A stretch of 64,000 nt of DNA from Rhodovastum atsumiense. Its GTDB lineage: Bacteria > Pseudomonadota > Alphaproteobacteria > Acetobacterales > Acetobacteraceae. Position 1 is the stretch's first letter. The number at the start of each line of letters is the position of its first letter. Positions 16,545 through 25,635 of the stretch are shown here, in pieces. The stretch covers positions 549,001 to 613,000 of the forward strand of contig NZ_OW485601.1 in the NCBI RefSeq assembly GCF_937425535.1, given 5' to 3'. The notes beneath the pieces are model-generated. The model had not been told where the DNA came from and did no database searches. It saw only the letters and a program-made list of their open reading frames with translations. The position numbers were made by a program, and so were the translations under genes.

Positions 16545-17123
16545 TCAGGAAAGCGAGCGGCCGACCAGGCGCTCGATTTCCAGGCGTACCAGACGCTCGA
16601 CCAGCGGAGGGAGATTCTCGTCGAGCCACGCCTTGAGCAGCGGGCGCAGCTCCTCGCGCACCACCTCCTCGACGGTCGGGCCGCCACGGTGGATGGCCAA
16701 CGGCGGGGTCGCCGCGCTGCGCTCACCCAGCGTGCGGACCAGCGCCCCCAGGGCGGACGAGGCGGCGGCGGCGACATCGGGCGCAACCAGCCCGGTGGCC
16801 GGGGCGGCATTCACCGCGGGGGCCGCGACGGCCACGGCCGGCGGCGGCTCCACCGGCGGGGATGCCGCGCCGTTGCCCCCGGACGGGGCAGCGGCGGATG
16901 CGGCGGAGGGGTCGGAGATGATCATCGAGGCATCGAGCGCCAGTATCTCGGCCTGGTCCGGCGCCGCCGGCGCGGCAAGCTGCGCCGGGCGGGACGCCGA
17001 AGCGGCCTCGTCCTCGTTGAGGATGCGTCGGATGGAGGCAAGGATATCCTCCATCGAGGGATCGGCATTGCCGCCCGCGGTCTGCGGGGCGGGGGTCTGG
17101 CCGGGCGGGTTGGACGCGTTCAT
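16545..17123 (-). CDS. popZ: PopZ-family (DUF2497) polar organising protein
   Basis: A 192-residue protein with the typical bipartite PopZ layout: short conserved N-terminal helix DPSMEDILASIRRILNEDE (about 20-38), a long disordered Pro/Ala-rich middle, and a C-terminal oligomerisation region EEVVREELRPLLKAWLDENLP with VERLVRLEIERL. In Caulobacter, PopZ condenses at the cell pole and anchors the chromosome origin through ParB and recruits cell-cycle proteins. Position between tolC and valS is the conserved alphaproteobacterial setting of this family. Start ATG 17123. The spacer is rich in hydrophobic Ala/Val/Pro rather than the acidic linker known from Caulobacter PopZ, so condensate properties could differ. 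Confidence 0.85.
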   Translation of the reverse strand: MNASNPPGQTPAPQTAGGNADPSMEDILASIRRILNEDEAASASRPAQLAAPAAPDQAEILALDASMIISDPSAASAAAPSGGNGAASPPVEPPPAVAVAAPAVNAAPATGLVAPDVAAAASSALGALVRTLGERSAATPPLAIHRGGPTVEEVVREELRPLLKAWLDENLPPLVERLVRLEIERLVGRSLS

Positions 17124-17175
17124 GCAGCCTGCTTCCTCGATCCGACCGGGTACGGCGTCAGGGTCCTGGTCCGGC

Positions 17176-18564
17176 TCACCGCCCGGGCTGGTTGGTCGCG
17201 TAGTCACCGGTGCCGATCCAGCGATCCCGCACCGCCCTGTAGTAGGCGGCATCATCATACAACGGCACGTTAAGGTTCAGGTCGCGTGCGGTCAGGCGGC
17301 CGACGGCTGCGGCAACGGAATAACTGGCCGTCACCAGATTGGCGAGGTTCTGCACCAACGTTACCCGAGAGTTGAGCAGGGCCTGCTCAGCGTTGAGCAC
17401 ATCGAGGGTGGTGCGGCTGCCGACGATTGCCTCGCGCTGCACGCCTTCCAGGGCGATCTGGTTGGAGCGGATCTGCGCCCGCGTGCTCTCGATCGTGGAG
17501 CGGGCGGAGTTGTAGGTTTCCCAGGAGGCGATGAGCTGCTGGACCGCGGTGCGGCGGGCGTCATCGACGGTCTTGCGCGCCTGCTGCTGCTGCTGGCGCG
17601 CCTGGCGGATGGCCGAGTACTCGGACCCGCCCTGGTAGATGGGCACGGTCAGCGTGGCGAGGATCTCGCCGTACTTGTTGGTCAGGTCCTTCTGGGTGAC
17701 GTCCTCGGCGCGGGCGACGGTCCCCTGCAGGCTCACGTTCGGCATCAGGCGGGCGTATTGCAGGTCGAAATTGTCCTTGGCCGCGGACTCGTCGAACAGG
17801 GCGGCCACAACTGCGGGGTTGTTGGCCGCGGCCACCGCCTTCGCCTCGTCGATGCCGCGGACCGGCAGGCGCAGCGGCTGGGGTTCGATCAACGCCCCGG
17901 GCAGTTCCCCGACAAGGCGCTGGTACTGGGCCCGCGCCGTCTGCAGGTTGCCTTCCGAGGTCTGCCGCTGCGCCGTGGCGCCGGCGAGCGCCGCCTCGGC
18001 CTGGGCGACGTCGGTGCGGGTGATCTCGCCCACGCGGAACCGGTCGTTGGTGGCCTGCAACTGGCGCGACAGCACCTGTTCGTTGTTGATGTTCAGCGCC
18101 AGCACCTGCTGGTTGGCGATCACCTGCACGAAGGCGTTGATCGTATCGGTGAACACCTGCTGCTCAGAAGCGATCAGGCGGGCGCGTTGCGCCATCACCT
18201 GGTTCTCCGCCCGGTTGGTGCCGGCACGGGTCTGGCCGCCCCGGTACAGCGGCTGGGTGAGCTGCAACTGCTCGGTGTTGGTGCCACGGGCCACGTTGCT
18301 GCGGAAGGTCTGGCCTTGCGCCCGCTGGTAGTTGTGCCCGTCGACATACCCGGCATTGGCCGTGAAGCTGACCTGCGGGCGCCAGCCGGCCAGGGCCTGC
18401 GGCACGTTTTCGTCCACTGACCGCAACTGGGCGCGGGCGGCCTGCAGCGAGGGGTTGTTGGCGTAGGTGGTGGCGAGCGCCTCCTGCAGCGTGCGCGTTT
18501 CTGCCGCGGCTGGCCCGACCAGGCCGATGGCGATGCCAATAGCGAGACCCGAACGCAGAAGCAT
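17176..18564 (-). CDS. tolC: TolC-family outer-membrane efflux channel
   Basis: A 462-residue TolC-type protein: signal peptide (about 1-22, ending AAAE), then two internally repeated OEP units with long helices and beta strands (TLQEALATTYANNPSLQAA opening; SVDENVPQALAGWRPQVSF). TolC trimers form the outer-membrane exit duct for tripartite drug efflux and type I secretion. The C-terminal part (LGRLTARDLNL type region near VGRLTARDLNLNVP) is characteristic. Start ATG 18564 is preceded by GAGGGTCGAAGG. It follows pcm by about 175 nt and precedes popZ by 52 nt, a conserved alphaproteobacterial order. No partner inner-membrane pump or fusion protein gene is in this window. Confidence 0.94.
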   Translation of the reverse strand: MLLRSGLAIGIAIGLVGPAAAETRTLQEALATTYANNPSLQAARAQLRSVDENVPQALAGWRPQVSFTANAGYVDGHNYQRAQGQTFRSNVARGTNTEQLQLTQPLYRGGQTRAGTNRAENQVMAQRARLIASEQQVFTDTINAFVQVIANQQVLALNINNEQVLSRQLQATNDRFRVGEITRTDVAQAEAALAGATAQRQTSEGNLQTARAQYQRLVGELPGALIEPQPLRLPVRGIDEAKAVAAANNPAVVAALFDESAAKDNFDLQYARLMPNVSLQGTVARAEDVTQKDLTNKYGEILATLTVPIYQGGSEYSAIRQARQQQQQARKTVDDARRTAVQQLIASWETYNSARSTIESTRAQIRSNQIALEGVQREAIVGSRTTLDVLNAEQALLNSRVTLVQNLANLVTASYSVAAAVGRLTARDLNLNVPLYDDAAYYRAVRDRWIGTGDYATNQPGR

Positions 18565-18739
18565 CCTTCGACCCTCATTCCTTGCTGCGCAGCGACTCCG
18601 CGGGATGGCGGGCGCGGCGACACGGCCGCACCAACACGGCGACGACAGCGCGACTCTCATTCATCTGCCACAGGCCCGGTCGGCGCGCCACGGTTTTGGC
18701 GGGCGATCGATCCGGCAAGGCCGGCAATATCGGCCCGGA

Positions 18740-19414
18740 TCAGAATATGAAACCGGGTACGTACCGCATCGGGGGCAGGATCGGGGTTGCGCAGTCGAAG
18801 ACCGGGCGCGAGGTCACCGCCGGCTCGTGCCCCCCCCGCTCGCCGATCACCGCCTGGCCGACGCGGCCGGCCACGACCCGCACGCCCACCAGCCGGCCGC
18901 CATCCTGGCGGAGCTGCTCGGGGATGGCGGGCGGGAGCTGTTCGAAGCCTCCCTCGATGACGATCAGGTCGTACGGGGCGCCCACCCGCCAGCCCGCGGC
19001 AAGCGGGCCGACGGCAATCTGCACCTGCGGCGCGAGCGCGGGCAGCACACCACGGGCCAGCCGCAGCAGATCCTCGTCTTCTTCCAGCGCGACCACGCGC
19101 GCGCCGGTCGCCGCGATCACCGCGGCGCCGTAGCCGCTGCCGGCACCGACCACCAGCACCCGCTCGTCCGGCTGCGGATCGGCGAGCTGCACCAGCCGCG
19201 CCAGCACCATCGGCTCCATCAGGCAGCGGCCGTTCGCGAGCCGGACATCCTCGTCCACATAGGCGAGCGGCGCCAGCGCGGGCGGCAGGAAGCGCTCGCG
19301 CGGCAGGCTGCGCATGGCGCCGATGACGCGCGGGTCGGTGACCTTGTTGGGGCGGAGCTGGCCGTCAACCATCAGGTTGCGGGCATCGGCGGTGTCGATG
19401 ACGTGACGGTTCAT
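18740..19414 (-). CDS. protein-L-isoaspartate O-methyltransferase family protein
   Basis: A 224-residue class I SAM-dependent methyltransferase of the PCMT family. N-terminal NLMVDGQLRPNKVTDPRVI with PRERFLP is typical of the alphaproteobacterial branch; SAM motif I is VLVVGAGSGYGAAVIA, and the acidic residue of motif II is in VVALEEDEDL. Family members repair isoaspartyl residues, but in this branch, always next to tolC, the role has not been proven. It is the first gene of the tolC-popZ-valS block. The 120-nt gap to the divergent tRNA-Cys should carry its promoter. Confidence 0.87.
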   Translation of the reverse strand: MNRHVIDTADARNLMVDGQLRPNKVTDPRVIGAMRSLPRERFLPPALAPLAYVDEDVRLANGRCLMEPMVLARLVQLADPQPDERVLVVGAGSGYGAAVIAATGARVVALEEDEDLLRLARGVLPALAPQVQIAVGPLAAGWRVGAPYDLIVIEGGFEQLPPAIPEQLRQDGGRLVGVRVVAGRVGQAVIGERGGHEPAVTSRPVFDCATPILPPMRYVPGFIF

Positions 19415-19535
19415 GGCGGCGCCGGGCTGTTTGGGGGCGGGTTCTTATAGGAGCGCCCGCCCGGAACGCCAAGCGCCGCAGCGACGGGCTTGACCCGGCG
19501 CCGCGGGCGAACCATAACCACGCCCTCTCGGCACC

Positions 19536-19609
19536 GGTCCGGTGGCAGAGTGGTGATGCAGAGGACTGCAAATCCTTGTATGCCGGTTCGATTCCGGCCC
19601 GGACCTCCA
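19536..19609 (+). tRNA. tRNA-Cys (GCA)
   Basis: A complete cloverleaf can be folded. The acceptor stem is GGTCCGG (19536-19542) with CCGGACC (19599-19605), with discriminator T and encoded CCA (19607-19609). The anticodon stem GAGGA/TCCTT has loop CTGCAAA and anticodon GCA at 19568-19570, and the T arm is GCCGG-TTCGATT-CCGGC (19582-19598). The short D arm (TGGCAGAGTGGT) is normal for bacterial tRNA-Cys. Total 74 nt including CCA. It is divergent from the pcm gene. Confidence 0.95.
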
Positions 19610-19824
19610 TTCGCCTCCCGGCAGGCGCGGCATGAGAGCCCCCTCCCTGGACGGTGCCCCGGGTCATTCCTCCCATCGGAACCGATCTTCGGCACCTGAT
19701 GCCGGCAGCCTGAAGGGCTGACCGGTATGCGCGCGGGGATGGTGGGGCGGCCGCGCGCGCAACCAAAGACATACCAGCCGGCCGCCCGCACGCGAATGGG
19801 TCAATACTTCGGCCGACTGGGATG

Positions 19825-19864
19825 ACCTGTGGCATGCGCCCCCGATGGTTCGCATGCCACAGGT
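19825..19864 (-). terminator. 14-bp hairpin downstream of ppa
   Basis: Perfect inverted repeat ACCTGTGGCATGCG (19825-19838) / CGCATGCCACAGGT (19851-19864), 12-nt loop, starting 6 nt after the ppa stop codon. No U-run follows in the ppa direction; on the plus strand it would also stop any read-through from the tRNA-Cys unit. Confidence 0.65.
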
Positions 19865-19870
19865 GCCGGC

Positions 19871-20398
19871 TCAGCCCTGGTTGCGGGCGATCGCTTCCTG
19901 GATCAGCCGGCGCGCTTCGGCGGCATCCCCCCACCCGACCACCTTGACCCACTTGCCGGGCTCGAGATCCTTGTAGTGCTCGAAGAAGTGCTGGATCTGC
20001 TCGAGCGTGATCGCCGGCATGTCGGTGTAATTCGCGATCCGGACGTAACGTTTGGTGATCTTGGAGGTCGGGACGGCGATGATCTTCTCGTCCCCGCCGC
20101 CATCGTCCTCCATCTTCAGCACGCCGACCGGGCGGACATTGATCACCGCGCCTGGAATGATCGGGCGGGTATTGGCCACCAGCACATCGATCGGGTCACC
20201 ATCATCCGACAGCGTGTGCGGCACGAAGCCGTAATTGCCGGGATAACGCATCGGCGTGTACAGGAAGCGGTCGACGAACAGGGTGCCCGCCGCCTTGTCC
20301 ATCTCGTACTTGATCGGCTCGCCGCCGATGGCGACCTCCACCACGACGTTGATGTCATCTGGGGGGTTGTTGCCGATCGGAATTGCATCGAGGCGCAT
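19871..20398 (-). CDS. ppa: inorganic pyrophosphatase (family I)
   Basis: A 175-residue soluble family I pyrophosphatase that hydrolyses PPi to drive biosynthetic reactions. Recognisable segments: [38 protein letters not shown], the signature DGDPIDVLV with the metal-binding aspartates, and [14 protein letters not shown]. Length is typical of the bacterial hexameric enzyme. ATG at 20398 with GGAGATG upstream in the reading direction. It stands alone, with a strong hairpin after the stop. Confidence 0.97.
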   Translation of the reverse strand: MRLDAIPIGNNPPDDINVVVEVAIGGEPIKYEMDKAAGTLFVDRFLYTPMRYPGNYGFVPHTLSDDGDPIDVLVANTRPIIPGAVINVRPVGVLKMEDDGGGDEKIIAVPTSKITKRYVRIANYTDMPAITLEQIQHFFEHYKDLEPGKWVKVVGWGDAAEARRLIQEAIARNQG

Positions 20399-20519
20399 GG
20401 GTCATCTCCTGTCCCGGCACGCGGCGCGGGCGGCACGAAGGTGGTTACCGAGGGGCCCGGTTACACCCTCTTTGTGCGCCCGGAGCAACCATGCTCCTGC
20501 CGGCCGGCCCGCGCGGGCG

Positions 20520-21254
20520 TCAGGTTTCGGGGAAAATGAACGTTTCCCATGGCGTCTCGAACAGTGCCACGACATCAGGCGGCAGGCGAAGGCCGCGCGG
20601 GTCGTCGGCGATCAGGGCCGAGGTCTGCGAGGCATGCGCCGCGATCGCCCGGCGTTTGGCCGGCAGATGCGCGCCGATGTCGAGGCGCACGCCGCGCGGC
20701 GCAGGCCCCGGAATCGCCGCCGAATCGAGTCGCCAGCCCCAGATCGGGAACCACGCCAGCCGGGCGCCGGCGTCCCGGCAGGCCAGCCACGCCAGCTTCG
20801 CCGCGGCCTGGTGATCGGGATGGGGATCATGGATCCAGGTCGTCAGCAGGGTGCGGGCCCCGCTGACCCGCAGCAGGGCAAGCAGCGTCGCGGCGATGCC
20901 GCGGAACGCCGGCCCCGCCCGCGGCACGGCCCCGTCGAGGCAGCCGAGAAAGCTGATATCCTCCGCGCGCACCCCGAGCACCTGTAACGCCGCCGTGACT
21001 TCCCGCGCCCGCAACCGGGCCAGCCGGGCCGGCGGAAAGCGCCGCGAATCGGGATGCGATCCCGAGCCGTCGGTCAGCACGGCGACATGGACACGCTGCC
21101 CGCGCGCGCGCAGCGTCGCGATGAGTCCACCGCAGCCAAGGGTTTCGTCATCCGGATGCGGCGCCAGCACCAGCACGGGCGCCGTGCCGGCGACCACGTC
21201 ATCCAGCCCGCACGCCGGAAACGCCGCCAGCACCGCCGCGACCGTCCTGGCCAT
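20520..21254 (-). CDS. PIG-L family deacetylase
   Basis: About 244 residues. The N-terminal LVLAPHPDDETLGCGG is the zinc-binding AHPDDE-type motif of the PIG-L/LmbE fold, and the second metal ligand set is WIHDPHPDHQAAA. Family members deacetylate N-acetylglucosaminyl lipids or small thiol/sugar conjugates; which one acts here is unknown. Start at the ATG at 21254, with AAGGGG upstream; an in-frame GTG about ten codons earlier is possible. Transcribed divergently from the MmgE/PrpD gene, with a 209-nt shared promoter region. Confidence 0.85.
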   Translation of the reverse strand: MARTVAAVLAAFPACGLDDVVAGTAPVLVLAPHPDDETLGCGGLIATLRARGQRVHVAVLTDGSGSHPDSRRFPPARLARLRAREVTAALQVLGVRAEDISFLGCLDGAVPRAGPAFRGIAATLLALLRVSGARTLLTTWIHDPHPDHQAAAKLAWLACRDAGARLAWFPIWGWRLDSAAIPGPAPRGVRLDIGAHLPAKRRAIAAHASQTSALIADDPRGLRLPPDVVALFETPWETFIFPET

Positions 21255-21463
21255 GCCCGGCCAATCCCCTTCCCTCACCGCGCCGGCCCGAACGCCCTGG
21301 CCGGCACGATGGTTGCGGTCGCAGGCCCCCCGGCCCGCGCCGATCGACGCTCCCGCGTAATTGCACGTCCTCATCCGTTCCGGGGTGCAACATATTCGGA
21401 TAAACGCCCCCGGTTCGCCAGGGCGCGACACGGCACCATCGGCCGGACCAGAAGGAAGCGAGC

Positions 21464-22885
21464 ATGCCGTTCGCCGAGGCCGAAGAGGTCGACGTCATCG
21501 ACGCCATCGTCGAGGCTCTCTTCGCCTTGCCCGCACCGGACGAAGCGACGCGGACCATGGCCATCCTGTGCCTTGCCGATGCCCTGGCCTGCGCGCTGGC
21601 GGCGCTGGTGGTGCCGGCCTGCGGGCGGCTGCTCGGGCCGGTCGTGCCGGGGACCACGGTGCCGAAAGGCGCGCGCGTGCCGGGACGCGCGGGCGGGCTC
21701 GATCCGATCAAGGCCGCCTTCGATACGACCGTGCTGATCCGCTGGCTCGGCATCAACGACACCTCTCCGTCGGGGGGCCATCCCTCCGACACCATCGGCA
21801 CCATCCTTGCGGTGGCCGACCACATCAGCCGCCAGCGCCGCGCCTTCGGCGAGCCGCCGCTGCACATGGACGCGGTGCTGCAGGCGATGGCGCTGGCCTA
21901 CGAGATCCACGGCGCCCTGATCGAGACCAGCCGCCGCGACCGCCCGCATGGCGAGCCCGACGCGACCGCCGCGGTGCGGATCGCCGCGACGGCGGTGGCC
22001 GTCCGGCTGATGGGAGGCGGCCGCGCCCAGGCCCGGGCCGCGCTGAGCCATGCCCTGCTCGAGGGCAGCCTTCCCGCCCCCGCGCGTCGTGCCGCCGCCG
22101 GCGCGCGCCGGCTCTGGGCGGAGGCGGATGCCGGGGCACGGGGCATCATGCTGGCCTGGCTGGCGATGCGCGGGGAGACCGGCGTGCCGAAACCAGCCGC
22201 CGCGCGGCCGCGCCGAAGCAAGGCCAGGACGGCCGGGCCACGCCCGGGCCTGGCGCGCCCGCTGGGGTATTTCTACCTGAACCGGGTGACCCTGCGCCTG
22301 CTGCCATGCCATGCCAGCGCCACCACCGCGGTCGAGGCGGCGTTGCGGCTGTCGCCCTGGTTCCGCAGTGTCGCCCCCCGGGTCGCCAGCGTGAACGTGG
22401 AAACCCATGACACGGCGATGCGCCGCACCGTCGTCGGCGGCACCCTGCTCACCCCGGCGTCCCGCGAGCGCAGCCTGCCGTACACGGTGGCCACCGCCCT
22501 GCTGCAGGGACGGCTGGAAAGTTCGGACTATTCCGACGCCACCGCCGCGAACCCGGCCTTGCAGGCCCTGCGCGCCAGGATCCAGGTCACCGAGAACGCC
22601 GCCTTCACCGCGTCCCACCACGACCCCGGCCAGGGCACCGCCGCGAGCGCCGTGCAGATCGTGCTGAACGACGGCACGTGTTCCGTGCGCGAGAAGGTCG
22701 CCATTCCGATCGGCGATGCCCGCCGCCGCCAGGAAGCCACGCCGCTGGTGCACGCCAAGCTGCTCGACCTGGGGGCGCAGGTCTGGACAGCGGGACGGCG
22801 CGAGCGGGTGCTGGCCACGTTGAGCGATCCCGAGCGGCTGCAGGCGATGGCCGTGGATGCCTTCATGGACCTGATCTCGGGATAG
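21464..22885 (+). CDS. MmgE/PrpD family protein (2-methylcitrate dehydratase-like)
   Basis: A 473-residue MmgE/PrpD-fold protein. The family signature region is LIRWLGINDTSPSGGHPSDT with GTILAVADHIS, where PrpD has a comparable Asn-His-Pro-Ser-Asp segment. PrpD dehydrates 2-methylcitrate in propionate degradation, and other members are aconitate-like isomerases. No prpB or prpC lies next to it, so substrate is uncertain. An insertion with Arg/Lys-rich linker (ARPRRSKARTAGPRPG, about residues 245-262) is unusual and may be a loop. The ATG 21464 follows GAAGGAAGCG. Confidence 0.8.
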   Translation: MPFAEAEEVDVIDAIVEALFALPAPDEATRTMAILCLADALACALAALVVPACGRLLGPVVPGTTVPKGARVPGRAGGLDPIKAAFDTTVLIRWLGINDTSPSGGHPSDTIGTILAVADHISRQRRAFGEPPLHMDAVLQAMALAYEIHGALIETSRRDRPHGEPDATAAVRIAATAVAVRLMGGGRAQARAALSHALLEGSLPAPARRAAAGARRLWAEADAGARGIMLAWLAMRGETGVPKPAAARPRRSKARTAGPRPGLARPLGYFYLNRVTLRLLPCHASATTAVEAALRLSPWFRSVAPRVASVNVETHDTAMRRTVVGGTLLTPASRERSLPYTVATALLQGRLESSDYSDATAANPALQALRARIQVTENAAFTASHHDPGQGTAASAVQIVLNDGTCSVREKVAIPIGDARRRQEATPLVHAKLLDLGAQVWTAGRRERVLATLSDPERLQAMAVDAFMDLISG

Positions 22886-23235
22886 CTCGGGATCGTCGCT
22901 GATCTGGTCTGCATAAATCTTGTCCAGGGCTGCGGTCCTGCCATTCCAGGCGGCAGAAGGCCATGCCTGTCGCCGCACCGGAGATCGTTTCGATAAGCGA
23001 AATCACCCCAGGGCGCCACCGGCGGTACGGGCTTCGTGAGAGGTTCACGAATTCGAAACGGACTCCCGCAAAACGTCACGTTGTCCACGGAAAACGTCTG
23101 CTACTCTTCTGCACCGCAGCATGGTGCCTTTTGCCGGCCGAGGGCAACGACCCCGGCCGGTGACTCTCTCCCGCCCCGGCGGGGGCGGGCACGCACTGGT
23201 GTGTTGTCGACGTCGACTCTGCAAGGAGAGGGAAT
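22886..23235. promoter_or_regulatory. leader/promoter region of the DUF3141 operon with inverted repeats
   Basis: No gene is supported here. The region holds two clean inverted repeats of operator type, TTTCG-ataag-CGAAA (22988-23002) and TTCGTGA-gaggt-TCACGAA (23033-23051). It also holds GC-rich hairpins at about 23137-23163 (CCGGCC...GGCCGG) and 23175-23192, and the self-complementary GTCGACGTCGAC near 23206. The strong ribosome site GGAGAGGG ends just before the ATG at 23236. The arrangement suggests a regulated promoter followed by a structured leader. Confidence 0.45.
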
Positions 23236-25635
23236 ATGCTCGACGGGTTCTTCCCGCTGCCGTCACAGGCACAATGGCCGACGAATGGCCAGGATCCGCT
23301 TGGTGTTGCCTTCCGTGCCGGGGTGATGAGCGACCGCCTGACCGGGACGGCCACGTTGTGGCAGTCGCTGCTGCAGGGGGCGGCCGGCCATCTGCAGCGG
23401 ATCGCCGCGACGCATGGCGGCGCCCCGGCGCGCCATCTCGCGGAGCTGCAGCGCCTGGCCGCCATGCCGACGACGCCGCAGCAGATCGCCACGCAATGGG
23501 GCGAATACGTCACCGATGCGCTCCAGCGCGGCATCCTGTTCCTCGACGTGATGCGCCAGGTCGGCAACCAGGTGGTCGCGCAGCAACAGGGCGACGGCAC
23601 GCCGGTGCTGGTCTACGACACCGAAATGGTGCTCGACGGCCGGTCGTTCGAGCGTCCGGTGAACTATGCGCTGGTGCGCATCCTGCCGCCCGCGGGCGTC
23701 ACGGTCGATCCCAACCTGCGGCCGTACATGATCATCGACCCGCGCGCCGGCCACGGTGCGGGCATCGGCGGCTTCAAGTCCGACAGCCAGGTCGGCGTGG
23801 CGCTCGCCCATGGCCATCCGGTCTACTTCGTCATTTTCTTCCCCCGTCCCCAGCCCGGGCAGACCCTGGCCGACGTGTGCGCCGCCGAAGGACGCTTCGT
23901 GCGCGAGGTGGCGCTGCGCCACGCCGGCGCCCCCAGGCCGGTGGTCGTCGGCAATTGCCAGGGTGGCTGGGCGGCGATGCTGCTGGCCGCCAGCAATCCG
24001 CATGTCACCGGGCCGGTGGTGGCCAATGGCGCACCGCTCAGCTACTGGGCGGGCGTGCGCGGCAGGAACCCGCTGCGCTACCTGGGCGGGCTGGCCGGCG
24101 GCGCGGCACCGGCGCTGTTCTCATCGGATCTCGGCAACGGCGTGTTCGACGGCGCGAACCTGGTGCTCAACTTCGAGACCATGAACCCCGGCAACACGTG
24201 GTGGCGGAAATACTACAACCTCTACGCCAACGTCGACAGCGAGGCCGAACGCTTCCTTGGCTTCGAACGCTGGTGGTCGGGCTTCTTCCTGCTCAACGAG
24301 GCCGAGATCCGCTGGATCGTCGAGAACCTGTTCGTCGGCAACCGGCTGCAGCGCGGCGAGGCCCAGCTCGGCGGCCGCGGGCCGGTGGACCTGCGCGAGA
24401 TCAAGGCGCCGATCATCGTCTTCGCCAGCCAGGGCGACGACATCACCCCGCCGCAGCAGGCGCTCGGCTGGATCCCCAGGCTCTACCAGGACGAGCGCGA
24501 GATCCGCGCCCGTGGCCAGCGCATCATCTACATGGTGCACGAGGACATCGGCCATCTCGGCATCTTCGTCTCGGCCAAGGTGGCGCGGAAGGAACACGAC
24601 CGCATCGTCTCCACCCTCGAAGCGGTCGAAGCGCTGGCACCGGGCCTCTACGAAATGACGATCGAGGCCAAGACCGGCGAGGGCATCCAGGCCCAGTACG
24701 TCGTCGGCTTCCAGGAACGCAGCATCGCCGACCTGCGCGCCCTGGATGACGGGCACGACGACGAGACGCCGTTCGCGCTGGTCGCACGCGTCTCCGAATA
24801 CAACGTCACCGGCTACGAGATGTTCGCCCGCCCCTGGGTGCGCGCGATGGCCACTCCGACCAGTGCCGAATGGCTGCGGCAGACGCATCCGCTGCGCGCG
24901 CGCCGCACCGCGCTGTCGGATCTCAACCCGGCGATGCAGCCGGTGACGGCGCTGGCCGAACAGGTCAGGGCCGGCCGCCGGCCGGTCGCCGCCGACAATC
25001 CCTTCGTGCAGGCCCAGCACATCTGGGCGGCGATGGTCGAGCAAAGCTTCGATTTCTGGCGCGACCTGCGGGCCGCCGCCGACGAGCTCACCTTCTTCGC
25101 GCTCTGGGCCAATCCCTTCCTGGCCCGCCTCAGCGACGGACGCGGCGCCGATCCGAATGCCGGCATCGGCGAAACCCTGCGCGAGCTGCCGCAGGTGCAG
25201 GCGGCGCTGGCCAGCCTGGAACGCGGCGGCTACGCCGAGGCCGTGATCCGCATGCTGATCCTGATGGCGAAATCACGCGGATCGGTGCGCCAGTCACGGC
25301 TGGAGCGCTCCAACGCCATCCTGCACGCCGTCGAGCCGTTCCGCAGCCTCGGCGAGGAGGAACGCGCCCGCATCATCGCCCAGCAGGGGCTGATCATCGA
25401 CTTCGAGCCGGATGCAGCGGTGCGCACCCTGCCCGCCCTGCTGCCGAAGGAAGCCGAGCGCAAGCGGGCGATCGACCTCGTGCAACAGATCGCCGGCGAG
25501 GTGACGGACATGAGCGAGGGCACCGTGCGCATGCTGGTGCGGTTGCGCACGACCCTGGGGCTGGAGCCGCTGCAGATCGGCGGCACCGCCGCTGCCATCG
25601 AGGCGGTGGCGACGACGGACAAGGCGGCCCCATGA
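23236..25635 (+). CDS. DUF3141 protein, PhaC-like alpha/beta hydrolase
   Basis: A 799-residue protein of the DUF3141 family, related to polyhydroxyalkanoate synthases. Its first ~450 residues form an alpha/beta-hydrolase core. The nucleophile elbow is VVVGNCQGGW with Cys at 241 in place of Ser, exactly the G-x-C-x-G-G pattern of PhaC. A candidate acid is in FASQGDDITPP (Asp 401/402) and a candidate His in VHEDIGHLGIF (His 440). The C-terminal ~340 residues are helical and of unknown function. The gene is coupled by ATGA overlap to the MaoC-phosphotransacetylase gene, so an acyl-CoA or acyl-polymer reaction is likely, but polymer synthesis versus cleavage is not established. Strong ribosome site before 23236. 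Confidence 0.85.
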   Translation: MLDGFFPLPSQAQWPTNGQDPLGVAFRAGVMSDRLTGTATLWQSLLQGAAGHLQRIAATHGGAPARHLAELQRLAAMPTTPQQIATQWGEYVTDALQRGILFLDVMRQVGNQVVAQQQGDGTPVLVYDTEMVLDGRSFERPVNYALVRILPPAGVTVDPNLRPYMIIDPRAGHGAGIGGFKSDSQVGVALAHGHPVYFVIFFPRPQPGQTLADVCAAEGRFVREVALRHAGAPRPVVVGNCQGGWAAMLLAASNPHVTGPVVANGAPLSYWAGVRGRNPLRYLGGLAGGAAPALFSSDLGNGVFDGANLVLNFETMNPGNTWWRKYYNLYANVDSEAERFLGFERWWSGFFLLNEAEIRWIVENLFVGNRLQRGEAQLGGRGPVDLREIKAPIIVFASQGDDITPPQQALGWIPRLYQDEREIRARGQRIIYMVHEDIGHLGIFVSAKVARKEHDRIVSTLEAVEALAPGLYEMTIEAKTGEGIQAQYVVGFQERSIADLRALDDGHDDETPFALVARVSEYNVTGYEMFARPWVRAMATPTSAEWLRQTHPLRARRTALSDLNPAMQPVTALAEQVRAGRRPVAADNPFVQAQHIWAAMVEQSFDFWRDLRAAADELTFFALWANPFLARLSDGRGADPNAGIGETLRELPQVQAALASLERGGYAEAVIRMLILMAKSRGSVRQSRLERSNAILHAVEPFRSLGEEERARIIAQQGLIIDFEPDAAVRTLPALLPKEAERKRAIDLVQQIAGEVTDMSEGTVRMLVRLRTTLGLEPLQIGGTAAAIEAVATTDKAAP

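Noticed and set aside
11984-16636. Very long plus-strand open frame (about 1550 codons) opposite cydC and valS
   Set aside because: It lies antisense to two well-recognised genes, has Arg/Gln/His/Pro/Gly-rich translation typical of GC-rich shadow frames, and no recognisable domain.
19610-19824. Possible small gene on either strand after tRNA-Cys
   Set aside because: Open frames here lack ribosome sites, show no hydrophobic or domain pattern, and overlap the tRNA on the opposite strand.
24121-25044. Minus-strand open frame opposite the DUF3141 gene
   Set aside because: No ribosome site or domain; frame is the complement of a strongly supported gene.
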